A model generated the notes under the pieces. It did no database searches, was not told the DNA's origin, and worked only from the letters and a program-made list of their open reading frames with translations. The translations under genes were made by a program, and so were the position numbers. Positions 1 to 7,393 of a DNA stretch of 10,377 nt are shown in pieces. Position 1 is the first letter of the stretch. Each line of letters begins with the position of its first letter. This DNA is from Acidimicrobiia bacterium (GTDB lineage: Bacteria; Actinomycetota; Acidimicrobiia; Acidimicrobiales; Acidimicrobilacustridaceae), in assembly GCA_018882825.1 (NCBI GenBank), contig VERC01000060.1:1-10377 (forward strand). Direction: 5' to 3'.

Positions 1-1373
1 CGCTGCTGGAGGCCGGTCCCGCGCCCCGACTGGACGAGCGTCCCCCCGAGCTGCAGCGACTCAGCCTTCCCGTCGCCTGGCCGTGGGACTGGGACGATCG
101 AGTGGGTGCCTCCGGTCGACACCACTTCTACGGCCGCGGGCGCGGTCTCGGTGGCTCGTCGGCCACCAACGGAGCGATCGCCCTTCGTCCGGAACCGGCC
201 GACTGCGATCGCTGGCCGACCGGTTGGCGCTGGGACGATCTCCTACCAGCCCTGTGTGCCATCGAGCACGACCTCGACTTCGGTGACCGACCGTGGCACG
301 GCGCCGCTGGGCCGGTACCGATCGTGCGGTGGCCCGAGTCCGAGTGGAACGACATGCAGGCCGGATTCGTCGCCGGTGCACTGGCGCTCGATCTGCCGTT
401 CTGCGCCGATCACAACGAACCGAACACCACCGGTGTCGGTCCCGTGCCCATGAATCGTCGGGGTCGCGAGCGGGTGTCGACCCACGAGAGTCACCTCGAA
501 CCGGCCCGCTCCCGACCGAACCTCTTCGTCCTCGGCGATGCGCATGCCCGGCGCGTGGTCGTGCGCGGTGGCCGGGCTGTCGGTGTCGAACTGCTCGACG
601 GCCGGTTCATCCGGGGAGACCAGGTGATCGTCGCCGCCGGCACGATCCAGGATCCGTTGCTGCTGTGGCGTTCAGGGGTGGGCCCGGCCTCACGGTTACG
701 GGCCCTCGGTGTCGACCCTGTCGTCGATCTGCCCGCCGTCGGCGACCACCTCACCGATCACATGGTGGTGAACCACATCATCGGCATCCGACCCGACTCG
801 ATCCCCGACGACGCACCGTCGTTGCAGACCATCCTGCGCACGACCGCACCCGGCAGTGACCACCACCACGACCTCCAACTCACACCGTGGGTCCGGCGTC
901 ACGGTGATGGACGGCGCGAACTCGGTGTGAGTGTGTCCCTGCAACTCCCCGAGGGTGAGGGGTCGGTCACCCCCACCGGTGACGACCTGCTCGGACCGGC
1001 CGACATCCGCTGGCCGTTCACCGAACTGCCCGCCAACATCGGTCGACTGCGCGACGGCTGGCGACTGGCGGCGATGATCGGCCGGGCCAGCGGAGTGGCG
1101 CTCGACCCACGCGACGCCGATGCCGATCTGGCCCGTTCATCCGACGAGATCGACGCGATCGTGCGATCCACACACGCGGTCTTCTACCACGGAGTGGGAA
1201 CCTGCCGGATGGGAGACCGTGGCGAGGATCGGGTCGTCGACACCGACTGCGCGGTGGTCGGCGTCGAGGGGCTGTTCGTCGTCGACGCGTCGATCATCCC
1301 GACCGTGCCGCGCACCAACACCAATCTGGCGGCGATGGCAGTGGCCGAGCACTTCGTTCGTCGCCGGCGGTGA
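1..1373 (+). CDS. GMC-family FAD-dependent oxidoreductase, 5' truncated
   Basis: Glucose-methanol-choline family flavoenzyme, expected to oxidise an alcohol with FAD as cofactor. The frame is open to the window edge (first full codon at base 3) and begins with LLEAGP, the end of the second strand of the Rossmann FAD fold, so about 25-30 N-terminal residues with the GxGxxG loop are missing. The first GMC signature, GRGRGLGGSSATNG, lies at bases 132-173. The second, GTIQDPLLLWRSGVGP, is at about 639-686. The C-terminal active-site region has YHGVGTCRMG (His codon 1188-1190) and PRTNTNL (Asn codons 1317 and 1323), supplying the usual His/Asn pair. The full protein would be about 480-485 residues, short for choline dehydrogenase but near the length of MftG, the mycofactocin dehydrogenase. 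The segment DLDF..PWHGAAGPVP also recalls MftG, from memory. No mycofactocin gene is visible here. Family assignment is sure; the MftG link is inference. Confidence 0.93.
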   Translation, partial: LLEAGPAPRLDERPPELQRLSLPVAWPWDWDDRVGASGRHHFYGRGRGLGGSSATNGAIALRPEPADCDRWPTGWRWDDLLPALCAIEHDLDFGDRPWHGAAGPVPIVRWPESEWNDMQAGFVAGALALDLPFCADHNEPNTTGVGPVPMNRRGRERVSTHESHLEPARSRPNLFVLGDAHARRVVVRGGRAVGVELLDGRFIRGDQVIVAAGTIQDPLLLWRSGVGPASRLRALGVDPVVDLPAVGDHLTDHMVVNHIIGIRPDSIPDDAPSLQTILRTTAPGSDHHHDLQLTPWVRRHGDGRRELGVSVSLQLPEGEGSVTPTGDDLLGPADIRWPFTELPANIGRLRDGWRLAAMIGRASGVALDPRDADADLARSSDEIDAIVRSTHAVFYHGVGTCRMGDRGEDRVVDTDCAVVGVEGLFVVDASIIPTVPRTNTNLAAMAVAEHFVRRRR

Positions 1374-1400
1374 AACCCGCGGCGCCCGCATGACGAGTGC

Positions 1401-1406
1401 TAGAAC
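1401..1406 (+). promoter_or_regulatory. Possible -10 element for a leaderless start
   Basis: TAGAAC ends six bases before the ATG at 1413 in a region without a Shine-Dalgarno sequence. The spacing fits a leaderless actinobacterial transcript that starts at the A of the ATG. The last base departs from the TANNNT consensus and no clear -35 is seen, so this is weak. Confidence 0.15.
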
Positions 1407-1412
1407 GCTGCG

Positions 1413-2921
1413 ATGACGAACGATGGAGCTCGTGAATCCACAACGTCCTGGAGGCGTCGGACGCGCGGAGCAGCAGGGTTGCTCCTCGTGGTGCTCGCGC
1501 TGGGGGTGGTCGCCTGTGGTGGCTCGTCGTCGGGCGCGGAGAAGAAGGTGACGCGCGCCCGGGTCGGTCCCGTTCCCGAGGTGACCGGCCCCATCAACGG
1601 TGGCATCAAGGGATTCCCCCAGACCACCTCGGCGATCGACCTCTCACCGGCCGGCTACACCGAGCAGGAGTACTTCCTGTCGGGAACGGCGACAGCGTAC
1701 AGCCAGGACGGCACGTGGACCGAGGATGGCCAGTGGGCCGTGCGCGCCGAGCGCACCGCGCCGTACACGACGCGCATCCTCGTGCGACGGCCCTCCGATC
1801 CGTCGAAGTTCAGTGGCACGGTCGTGGTCGAGTGGTTGAACGCGTCGTCGCGCACCGACGTCGACGTCGACTTCGGCTACCTGGCCGAGGAGATCATCCG
1901 CTCGGGTGACGCGTGGGTCGGTGTCACCGCCCAGCAGATCGGCGTCACCAGCACGGGAGGCAGCCAGTTCGGTGCCGGCGCCGTCGGGCTGATGGCCTGG
2001 GATCCCCAGCGGTACGGATCACTCGACCATCCCGGTGACGACTTCTCCTACGACATCTACTCCCAGGCCGGTCGCGCCATCGCTTCGGTCGATGGGCCAC
2101 TGGCGGGGCTCGAGGTCAACACCCTTCTGGCCGATGGCGAGTCGCAGTCGGCGCACCGCATGGTGACCTACGTGAACGCCATCGCTCCGATCGACGACGT
2201 GTACGACGGCTATCTGATCCACAGTCGCTTCGGCAACAGCGCACCATTGGCCGGCACCTCGTTCACATCGGTACCGACGGTGGCCCGGATCCGCAGTGAC
2301 CTACGTGTCCCCGTTCTGCAGGTGCAGACCGAGACCGACCTCTACGCGCTGGCCTCCACCTCGAACGGTTTCGCCACACCGTTCCCGCCGGCCCGCACCC
2401 CCGACTCCGAATGGCTGCGCACCTGGGAGATCGCCGGTACCGCGCATGCCGACGGCGACTATCTGCGACTCCTGTCCATACAGGGCAAGAAGCAGTTCCC
2501 CGGCTTCCTCGAGCTGGGCGCCGTGTCCGTCTCGGCCAACAACGGACCGCAGAAGTACGTGATGCGGGCCGCGCTGCACGCGTTGCAGGTGTGGGTGGTG
2601 GACGGCACCGCCCCGCCGAGTTTCGACGTACTGCAGGTCTCCAACGGGGCGATCGTCCGCGACTCGCGTGGCAACGCGCTCGGTGGTGTCCGCACTCCAC
2701 AGCTCGACGTGCCCGTGGCACTGCTCTCCGGTGAGGGCGCGCAGACCATCGGCAAGACCGTGCCGTTCACCACTGACGTGCTGGTCTCGCTCTACTCGAC
2801 ACCGGCCGCTTATCAGAAGGCGTTCGCCGAGGCGGTCGAGAGGGCCGTCGCCGCCGGCGTGTTCCTGGAGGCCGATGTGACGGCGATCCTGGCCGAGTCG
2901 AGGAACGTGCGCTTCGGCTGA
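1413..2921 (+). CDS. Lipoprotein alpha/beta hydrolase-domain protein
   Basis: 502-residue exported protein. Residues 14-19 are basic (RRRTRG), 20-34 are hydrophobic, and a lipobox VVAC places the lipidated Cys at 35; a GGSSSG linker follows. Mature residues about 75-500 resemble the large actinobacterial alpha/beta hydrolase-domain family (PF20091-like, from memory). They include TVVVEWLNASS (136-146) and GESQSAHR (242-249), giving nucleophile Ser244. GTAHADGDY holds the likely catalytic His345, and the acidic member may be Glu307 or Asp309 in QTETDL. It probably cleaves esters at the outer face of the membrane; substrate unknown. It starts 39 bases after the GMC stop. An earlier ATG at 1390 hits TGA in frame after eight codons, so 1413 is the first usable start. 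No good Shine-Dalgarno sequence is seen, and a TAGAAC hexamer lies six bases before the ATG. It converges on the nucleosidase gene with 18 bases between. Confidence 0.88.
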   Translation: MTNDGARESTTSWRRRTRGAAGLLLVVLALGVVACGGSSSGAEKKVTRARVGPVPEVTGPINGGIKGFPQTTSAIDLSPAGYTEQEYFLSGTATAYSQDGTWTEDGQWAVRAERTAPYTTRILVRRPSDPSKFSGTVVVEWLNASSRTDVDVDFGYLAEEIIRSGDAWVGVTAQQIGVTSTGGSQFGAGAVGLMAWDPQRYGSLDHPGDDFSYDIYSQAGRAIASVDGPLAGLEVNTLLADGESQSAHRMVTYVNAIAPIDDVYDGYLIHSRFGNSAPLAGTSFTSVPTVARIRSDLRVPVLQVQTETDLYALASTSNGFATPFPPARTPDSEWLRTWEIAGTAHADGDYLRLLSIQGKKQFPGFLELGAVSVSANNGPQKYVMRAALHALQVWVVDGTAPPSFDVLQVSNGAIVRDSRGNALGGVRTPQLDVPVALLSGEGAQTIGKTVPFTTDVLVSLYSTPAAYQKAFAEAVERAVAAGVFLEADVTAILAESRNVRFG

Positions 2922-2939
2922 GGAGCCGGTCGGGCGGCG

Positions 2940-3677
2940 TCAGCGCAGGGTCGTCGGGCCGACGGCACAGCGACCGATGACCGCCACCAATGCCTCGGCC
3001 AGGGTCTCCGCGGCGTCGGCCAGCCCGTCCTCGAACTCGGCGATCGATGCCTCGGCGTCGTCGATGAAGTTGACGATGACGCGCACCCCACTGGTGGGCA
3101 CGCCGTACAACTCGCCGACCATGGCCACCGCCGCCGATTCCATGTCGACGACCACCGCACCACTGTCGTCGAGCATGGCCAGATCCTCGGCCGTCTCCCC
3201 GAACGAATTGCCGGTGGAGAACACGCCCTTGGCCAGACCGAGTTCGTCGGCGATGGCGTCGAGGTCGGCGGCCGGGAACCGACCGACACCCAGTTCACGG
3301 AATCCGTCGAGCGGGATCCGTCGGTCGTGATGGACGAAATGGCCGGACGCGACGACGGCATCACCGAGTCGGAGTGACGACGCTCGCCGCCCGCCGGCCG
3401 TCCCGGCGGCGATGACCAGTGCGGGCGCCCACGCCGCGATGCCGAGCGACGTGCTCAGCGCCGCGGCATCGGTGCCGATGTGATCGACACCGTGGCGGGG
3501 ATGACGGCCATTGACCACGACGCGCACGGCACACTCGCCGATCTCGGCCTCGAAGACCCGCACCGGCGGTGAGGACGGCAACGACGATGCCGGCAGTGCC
3601 ACCGGGCTGGCGTCGATCCGGGTGAGGAACGGCGCCGCTTCGGCCTCCATCGCCATGACCACGAGGATCGACTGCAT
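2940..3677 (-). CDS. MTA/SAH nucleosidase-like purine nucleosidase
   Basis: 245-residue cytosolic protein of the PNP/UDP phosphorylase superfamily, closest in layout to 5'-methylthioadenosine/S-adenosylhomocysteine nucleosidase, which splits the N-glycosidic bond of purine nucleosides. Visible landmarks are SILVVMAMEAE at residues 3-13 (with the general acid/base Glu expected at 11), AAGTAGG (90-96), TGNSF (155-159) and VVDMESAAVA (176-185). The last carries the Met-Glu pair that binds ribose hydroxyls. The motif that holds the catalytic Asp in MTA/SAH nucleosidases (S/T-D-x-x-D, Asp197 in E. coli) reads VNFID here, with Asn203 in its place. Specificity may therefore differ: Asn at this site occurs in 6-oxopurine phosphorylases, so an inosine-, guanosine- or futalosine-type substrate is possible. 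The start is preceded by GGAG at two spacings (3 and 9 bases). It is divergent from the lipoprotein esterase and convergent with the upstream hydrolase. Confidence 0.83.
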   Translation of the reverse strand: MQSILVVMAMEAEAAPFLTRIDASPVALPASSLPSSPPVRVFEAEIGECAVRVVVNGRHPRHGVDHIGTDAAALSTSLGIAAWAPALVIAAGTAGGRRASSLRLGDAVVASGHFVHHDRRIPLDGFRELGVGRFPAADLDAIADELGLAKGVFSTGNSFGETAEDLAMLDDSGAVVVDMESAAVAMVGELYGVPTSGVRVIVNFIDDAEASIAEFEDGLADAAETLAEALVAVIGRCAVGPTTLR

Positions 3678-3707
3678 CGTCTCCGACTCCGGGCTCGACC
3701 GCAGCCG

Positions 3708-3713
3708 AACCTA
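3708..3713 (-). promoter_or_regulatory. Possible -10 box for the nucleosidase gene
   Basis: On the minus strand TAGGTT (TANNNT type) lies about 30 bases upstream of the ATG at 3677, which would leave a leader of about 20-25 bases containing the GGAG sequence. I see no convincing -35 hexamer at 16-19 bases upstream, so this rests on the -10 only. Confidence 0.3.
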
Positions 3714-3794
3714 GTCGGCACTCCCCGTCGTGCCCCGCTCCCGGACGAGGAAGTCGGCGACCGTCGTTGCATCGGTGACGGGCACCGCCTCGTC

Positions 3795-3800
3795 TACGGT
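3795..3800 (+). promoter_or_regulatory. Possible -10 box, leaderless start of lipoprotein esterase
   Basis: TACGGT matches TANNNT and ends six bases before the ATG at 3807, the spacing expected when transcription starts at the A of the start codon. No Shine-Dalgarno sequence lies between them, which supports a leaderless message. The -35 region is not clear: TTGCAT at 3767-3772 is 22 bases away, which is too far. Confidence 0.3.
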
Positions 3801-3806
3801 GCGCCG

Positions 3807-4847
3807 ATGCGCGTCGTCCGACTCCTGGCCCTGGCCACTCTGGTCGCGGTGGTCGGACTCTCGGCCTGCGCCTCGTCCTCGGGTTCGACGTCGACGCCGA
3901 TATCCGTCGCCACCACGTCCACCACCGTGCCCGGTCCCCCCACCACGATGGTGCTCGACGACATCCCGTACTACGCCGACGGCACCACGCTCGATGCCTT
4001 CCTTCCCGATCCCCGACCCGCTCGACCCGTCCCCGCCGTCGTGCTCGTGCACGGTGGTGGGTGGGTCGGGGGCGAGCGCGGGGAATGGGCACCGCGGGCG
4101 GAACGAATGGTGCTCGAACAGGGCTGGGCGGCCTTCAGCATCGACTACGTGCTGGCCCAGACCACTCCGCAACCATGGCCGGCCGAGTTCCACGACGTCC
4201 AGGCCGCCATCCGCTTCGTGGCCGCCAACGCGGCGGCGTTCGGCATCGATCCCCAGCGGATCGCCGTGCTCGGTGAATCAGCTGGCGGGAACCTCACCGC
4301 ATTGGTCTCCTCGCTGGGCACCGGCCGCCCGATCAGTGGCAGCCCCGCCGGATCGGCGGGCGTCGGCCAGCAGGTGCCGGGCCGCACGGTGCGTGGTGTC
4401 GCACTCACCTACCCCGCCACCACACTCGAGGTTCCGGTGGTGGCGGTCGGACTGTGGTCCGCGCCCACCGAACTGGCTCCGCTCGCGCCACCGGCCCCGG
4501 GCAAGCCCCCACCGGGCTGCGGGACGAACGCGGCCTGCGAGTTCGCGTGGGACGACGGCGACGTGGTGCGCTATCTCGGGTGTCGACCGAATGCCTGTCC
4601 CGCCACCTATGCCGCTGCGTCACCCCTCGATCAGGTGTCGGCATCGACGGTCCCCTCGTTCGTCTCGAACTCCACCGACGAGCTGATACCGGTGGCGCAG
4701 GCCACCGACTACGCCGCGGCGTTACAGGCCGCCGGCGTTCCCCATCAACTCAGGATCGTGCCCGGGAACATGCACGCGCTCCAGACCGCCGACGCGGTGT
4801 GGGACGACACGATCGCCTTCCTCGCCCGCTACCTCGATCGACGTTGA
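3807..4847 (+). CDS. Lipoprotein carboxylesterase, HGGG/GESAGG type
   Basis: 346-residue alpha/beta hydrolase of the hormone-sensitive-lipase/BD-FAE type, predicted to cleave carboxylic esters outside the cytoplasm. Residues 1-20 form a lipoprotein signal, with lipobox LSAC and lipidated Cys21. A Ser/Thr/Pro-rich linker runs to about residue 46. The oxyanion-hole motif HGGGW is at 82-86, the nucleophile elbow GESAGG at 156-161 (Ser158), the likely acid Asp291 in STDELIP and the likely His323 in GNMHAL; together these give a complete triad. Four cysteines between 238 and 264 (CGTNAACEF and CRPNAC) could form disulfides, as suits an exported protein. The start is the first ATG after a TACGGT hexamer and suits a leaderless message. 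The 129-base gap to the divergent nucleosidase gene would hold both promoters. Substrate unknown; the enzyme class is well supported. Confidence 0.9.
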   Translation: MRVVRLLALATLVAVVGLSACASSSGSTSTPISVATTSTTVPGPPTTMVLDDIPYYADGTTLDAFLPDPRPARPVPAVVLVHGGGWVGGERGEWAPRAERMVLEQGWAAFSIDYVLAQTTPQPWPAEFHDVQAAIRFVAANAAAFGIDPQRIAVLGESAGGNLTALVSSLGTGRPISGSPAGSAGVGQQVPGRTVRGVALTYPATTLEVPVVAVGLWSAPTELAPLAPPAPGKPPPGCGTNAACEFAWDDGDVVRYLGCRPNACPATYAAASPLDQVSASTVPSFVSNSTDELIPVAQATDYAAALQAAGVPHQLRIVPGNMHALQTADAVWDDTIAFLARYLDRR

Positions 4848-4853
4848 CCGGGT

Positions 4854-4868
4854 CCGCGCTCAGCGCGG
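4854..4868. terminator. Short perfect inverted repeat at convergent gene ends
   Basis: CCGCGC, the loop TCA, then GCGCGG form a perfect 6-bp stem between the esterase stop (4847) and the end of the MBL gene. The loop is the MBL stop codon on the minus strand. It could act as a two-way transcription stop for the convergent genes. There is no T tract on either side, and short GC palindromes are common at this base composition, so confidence is low. Confidence 0.25.
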
Positions 4869-6131
4869 CGCCGACCACCGGGCCAGTTCGGTCCGCAACC
4901 AGCCGCTCTCCCAGAAGCTGACATCGCCTCCGTTGTCGAGCAGGTGCTGATGTGAGGCGGCCATGAGCGCTCGCACGCGCTCGTCGTCGGGCGCCACGAG
5001 CACGATGGCCTCACCGAGTCGGAGGGCGAGGGGCGCGTCACCGCGGGCCAGGGCCGCTTCGGCCCGTTCGAGGGCAGCCTCGACGCCGGCGACCTCCACC
5101 AGTTCGCACAGTGCCGACACCGACCGATCGGAGTAGAGCTCGGTGGTCGACTGCAACCGGAACCAGCCGATGTACTCCTCCCAGAACGTGCGCACCGCCC
5201 AGGAGACTTTTCCGTAACCCTGACCGACACGGAGCTCGGGCGGGAGTTCGATGGTGTCCATCAGCGTCCACACGTCGATGCCGGCATTGAACCCGGCCAG
5301 CGCCTCGGTGTGCACCCAGGTCACCGCGTCGTGGAGACGATCGAGCGACGCTCCGATCAACTCGGCGCCGACGATCGGCTCGTGGCGGCCGGTGACGAGG
5401 ATCTCCGGTTCCAACGCCCGCACCATCCGATTGGTGGCCAGTTGCGGCTCCACGAAGCGGTACTTGTCACCGCGGATCGTGTTGATGTTGGGGAAGTGCG
5501 GGAACAGCGGACCGAACAGATTGCTCACCAGAGCGACACGATGCTCGGGCAGCCAGACCACGACGCAGTCGGTGGTCTCCCCCACCGCCGCGTACAACTC
5601 GATGCGCAGTCCGTCGACGTCGAGGTCCAGTCGATCCTCGAACAGCACATCGGGTGTGGGCTCGGACTGGTTCATCGACACACCGGGGTTCTCGGTCGCG
5701 ATGCGCCGGGCATCGGTGCCGAGCATGTCGAACCAGATCCCGGCCGTACGCATGCGCAGGGCCTGGATCCGCTTGTCGTCGCGCTGGTGCGCCGGGTTGT
5801 TGGCCTGAGCGATGTAGGTGGTGCCCGGTTCGGTGAACAGATCGACACCACCGAGGTGATCGACATGACCCTGTGTCGTGATGATGTGGTGGGTCGGTCC
5901 GGGTCGGATGGCATCGAAGACGCGCTTGTGGTGCGGCGCCTCGTAGCCCATGCCCGTGTTGACGATGACGCGACCGCTGTCGGTGAGGAGCATGTACGCC
6001 GCCGTGGTCCCGCCCGACCGGTACACCAGTCCCTCGACGATGGGATGGGCGGGGTCGTCGTACACCGGACGGAGCAACTCCTTGCCCGGACGGGTGTCGA
6101 TCAGGTGGTCGACCTGCTGCTGGATGTTCAT
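4860..6131 (-). CDS. MBL-fold alkyl sulfatase-like protein
   Basis: 423-residue cytosolic-type protein (no signal peptide). Residues about 35-255 are a metallo-beta-lactamase fold. Residues about 290-420 resemble the alkyl sulfatase dimerisation region: TIELPPELR (293-301), WAVRTFWEEYIGWF (311-324), then the repeat-like helices EAALARGDAPLAL and the end WESGWLRTEL. The C-terminal SCP2-like domain of SdsA1-type enzymes is absent. The metal motif reads TTQGHVDHLGG (85-95): Gln87 replaces the first His of HxHxDH, while His89, Asp91, His92 and a later His250 remain. The Glu of the AEN motif in alkyl sulfatases aligns here with Ser203 in VSNLFG. It may hydrolyse a sulfate or other ester, but the altered site makes the reaction uncertain. 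Its ATG overlaps the sulfotransferase stop by four bases (ATGA, 6128-6131), so the two are probably translationally coupled. Last gene of the operon. Confidence 0.82.
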   Translation of the reverse strand: MNIQQQVDHLIDTRPGKELLRPVYDDPAHPIVEGLVYRSGGTTAAYMLLTDSGRVIVNTGMGYEAPHHKRVFDAIRPGPTHHIITTQGHVDHLGGVDLFTEPGTTYIAQANNPAHQRDDKRIQALRMRTAGIWFDMLGTDARRIATENPGVSMNQSEPTPDVLFEDRLDLDVDGLRIELYAAVGETTDCVVVWLPEHRVALVSNLFGPLFPHFPNINTIRGDKYRFVEPQLATNRMVRALEPEILVTGRHEPIVGAELIGASLDRLHDAVTWVHTEALAGFNAGIDVWTLMDTIELPPELRVGQGYGKVSWAVRTFWEEYIGWFRLQSTTELYSDRSVSALCELVEVAGVEAALERAEAALARGDAPLALRLGEAIVLVAPDDERVRALMAASHQHLLDNGGDVSFWESGWLRTELARWSAPR

Positions 6132-7381
6132 CGGACCTCGATCTCGACCGGGAAGCGGTCGAAGTAGTCGGTGAATCGGGAACGGACCTGTTCGGGCGTG
6201 ACGTCGAAGTCACCACGGAGGTCGTAGACGACCCGGCCGTCCTTGCCCCGGGGATGGGCGGCCTGATGGGCCGCCACTTCGGCCCGGGCCTCGGCGGTGA
6301 ACTCGATGCCGGCCTCGTCGTAGATCCGCTGCAACGTGCCCATCTCGTCGGCCATGTACTCGTGGAAGAACACGTCGGTGGTTCGTCCTGCGGGCAACAG
6401 GTCACGGTCACGCAGCGATGCGTCGAGCAGACGGCCGATGCGGTCGATCCAGTAGTCGCGGTACCAGTGGGGTTCCGGCGTGCGGTACGCCGTGCGGGCG
6501 CCGTAGGTGACCATGGTGATGGTGGACTGCACGACCGCCACCGGATCGCGATGGGTTACGACGATCGAGGCGTCGGGGAATGTCGCCATCAACGGACCGA
6601 TCTGCTCGAGATGCTGCGGCGACTTGAGCACCCATCGCTCACGTGGTCGGTACCACTGCATGATCTGCAGCACCGTCTTCATGTAGGCGTAGTGCGGTGT
6701 CTGGTCGTGCGCCAGGTAGTGGTCGCGCCACTGCGGAACCCTCGCCACCCACTCGAGGTTGTAACTGGAGAAATCGGGCTGCATGAGCTCGATCTCCTCG
6801 TGCACGTGATCCGGGTTCATCGGATGCATGGCGGCCACGAACGGCGCCCCCACCTGCATCGACTCCCACATGGCCTGGCAGCGCGTCCACCGGGGATCGA
6901 CGCCATCGGCCGGAGTCGGCTCGCGGGGATCGGGCACCGGTTCATACGACTCCCACAGGGGCATGGACCGGAACCGGCTGTCGGAGGCCAGCAGGTTCAC
7001 GAGATTGGTGGTGCCCGAGCGGGGCAGACCGATCACGATGACCGGTCGCTCGATGGGGATGTCGAGTATCTCCGGATGCCGCTTCAACAGGTCACGGATG
7101 CGCAGTCGGTTGCTGGCGTGACGGACGCAGTCGCCGAACAGCATCATGCGGCCCAGACCCGTCCGCTCGGGATCGGAATCGACGGCTCGCAACTGCACGT
7201 CGAGGCGCTCGCGGAAGTCGTCCGCACCGAAGTCATCGAGCCCGGTGGCGGCCGCGGCCGCCGCGCACACGGCATCGACGGTGAGGGTGGTCGCCACCTT
7301 CTCGCCGTACTCGAGACCCATGCGCTGCATGTCGTTCAACACCGGAGCACCGAGGTCCTCGATGCGGATCTCGTTGGCCAT
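6128..7381 (-). CDS. PAPS-dependent sulfotransferase (Sulfotransfer_3-like)
   Basis: 417-residue sulfotransferase, expected to move a sulfuryl group from 3'-phosphoadenosine-5'-phosphosulfate onto an alcohol or similar acceptor. The 5'-phosphosulfate loop is PVIVIGLPRSGTT (113-125; PRSGTT at bases 7007-7024). The 3'-phosphate region is VVTHRDP with a following Ser286 (VVQST). Further family-like motifs are MNPDHVHEE (188-196) and WVLKSPQHL (250-258). The N-terminal 100 residues are helical with no signal peptide. Length fits the roughly 400-residue bacterial type, often found near oxidoreductases and P450s in actinobacteria. The start is well marked: AGGAGG (7387-7392) ends five bases before the ATG and includes the end of the SDR stop codon. 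Its own stop overlaps the MBL start. Acceptor unknown; a hydroxylated lipid, sterol-like compound or xenobiotic is an inference from the operon. Confidence 0.92.
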   Translation of the reverse strand: MANEIRIEDLGAPVLNDMQRMGLEYGEKVATTLTVDAVCAAAAAATGLDDFGADDFRERLDVQLRAVDSDPERTGLGRMMLFGDCVRHASNRLRIRDLLKRHPEILDIPIERPVIVIGLPRSGTTNLVNLLASDSRFRSMPLWESYEPVPDPREPTPADGVDPRWTRCQAMWESMQVGAPFVAAMHPMNPDHVHEEIELMQPDFSSYNLEWVARVPQWRDHYLAHDQTPHYAYMKTVLQIMQWYRPRERWVLKSPQHLEQIGPLMATFPDASIVVTHRDPVAVVQSTITMVTYGARTAYRTPEPHWYRDYWIDRIGRLLDASLRDRDLLPAGRTTDVFFHEYMADEMGTLQRIYDEAGIEFTAEARAEVAAHQAAHPRGKDGRVVYDLRGDFDVTPEQVRSRFTDYFDRFPVEIEVR

Positions 7382-7385
7382 CGAT

Positions 7386-7393
7386 CCCTCCTA
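7386..7393 (-). promoter_or_regulatory. Strong ribosome binding site fused to the upstream stop codon
   Basis: On the minus strand the junction reads TAGGAGGG then ATCG and ATG: the TAG stop of the SDR gene (7391-7393) supplies the first bases of an AGGAGG Shine-Dalgarno sequence. A ribosome finishing the SDR sits on the start site of the sulfotransferase, which favours coupled re-initiation. It also fixes the sulfotransferase start at 7381. Confidence 0.7.

Noticed and set aside
102..104. GTG at 102 as the start of the GMC gene
   Set aside because: The frame is open to the window edge and encodes conserved FAD-domain residues (LLEAGP) before it, so the gene is truncated by the window.
2952..2964. 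Palindrome CGTCG-GGC-CGACG near the end of the nucleosidase gene as a terminator
   Set aside because: It lies inside coding sequence, has only a 5-bp stem and no T tract; such palindromes are expected by chance at this GC content.
3767..3800. TTGCAT / TACGGT as a full -35/-10 promoter
   Set aside because: The 22-base spacing is too long for a normal sigma-70-type promoter; only the -10 hexamer was kept.
3361..4092. A 243-codon open frame on the minus strand over the 3678-3806 gap
   Set aside because: Arg-rich product in a shadow frame of the nucleosidase and esterase genes. It would fill the divergent promoter region, but it has no motif or ribosome binding site.
5310..6167. A 285-codon open frame on the + strand
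   Set aside because: Mirror frame of the MBL gene; the minus-strand protein has recognisable family motifs throughout and this one has none.
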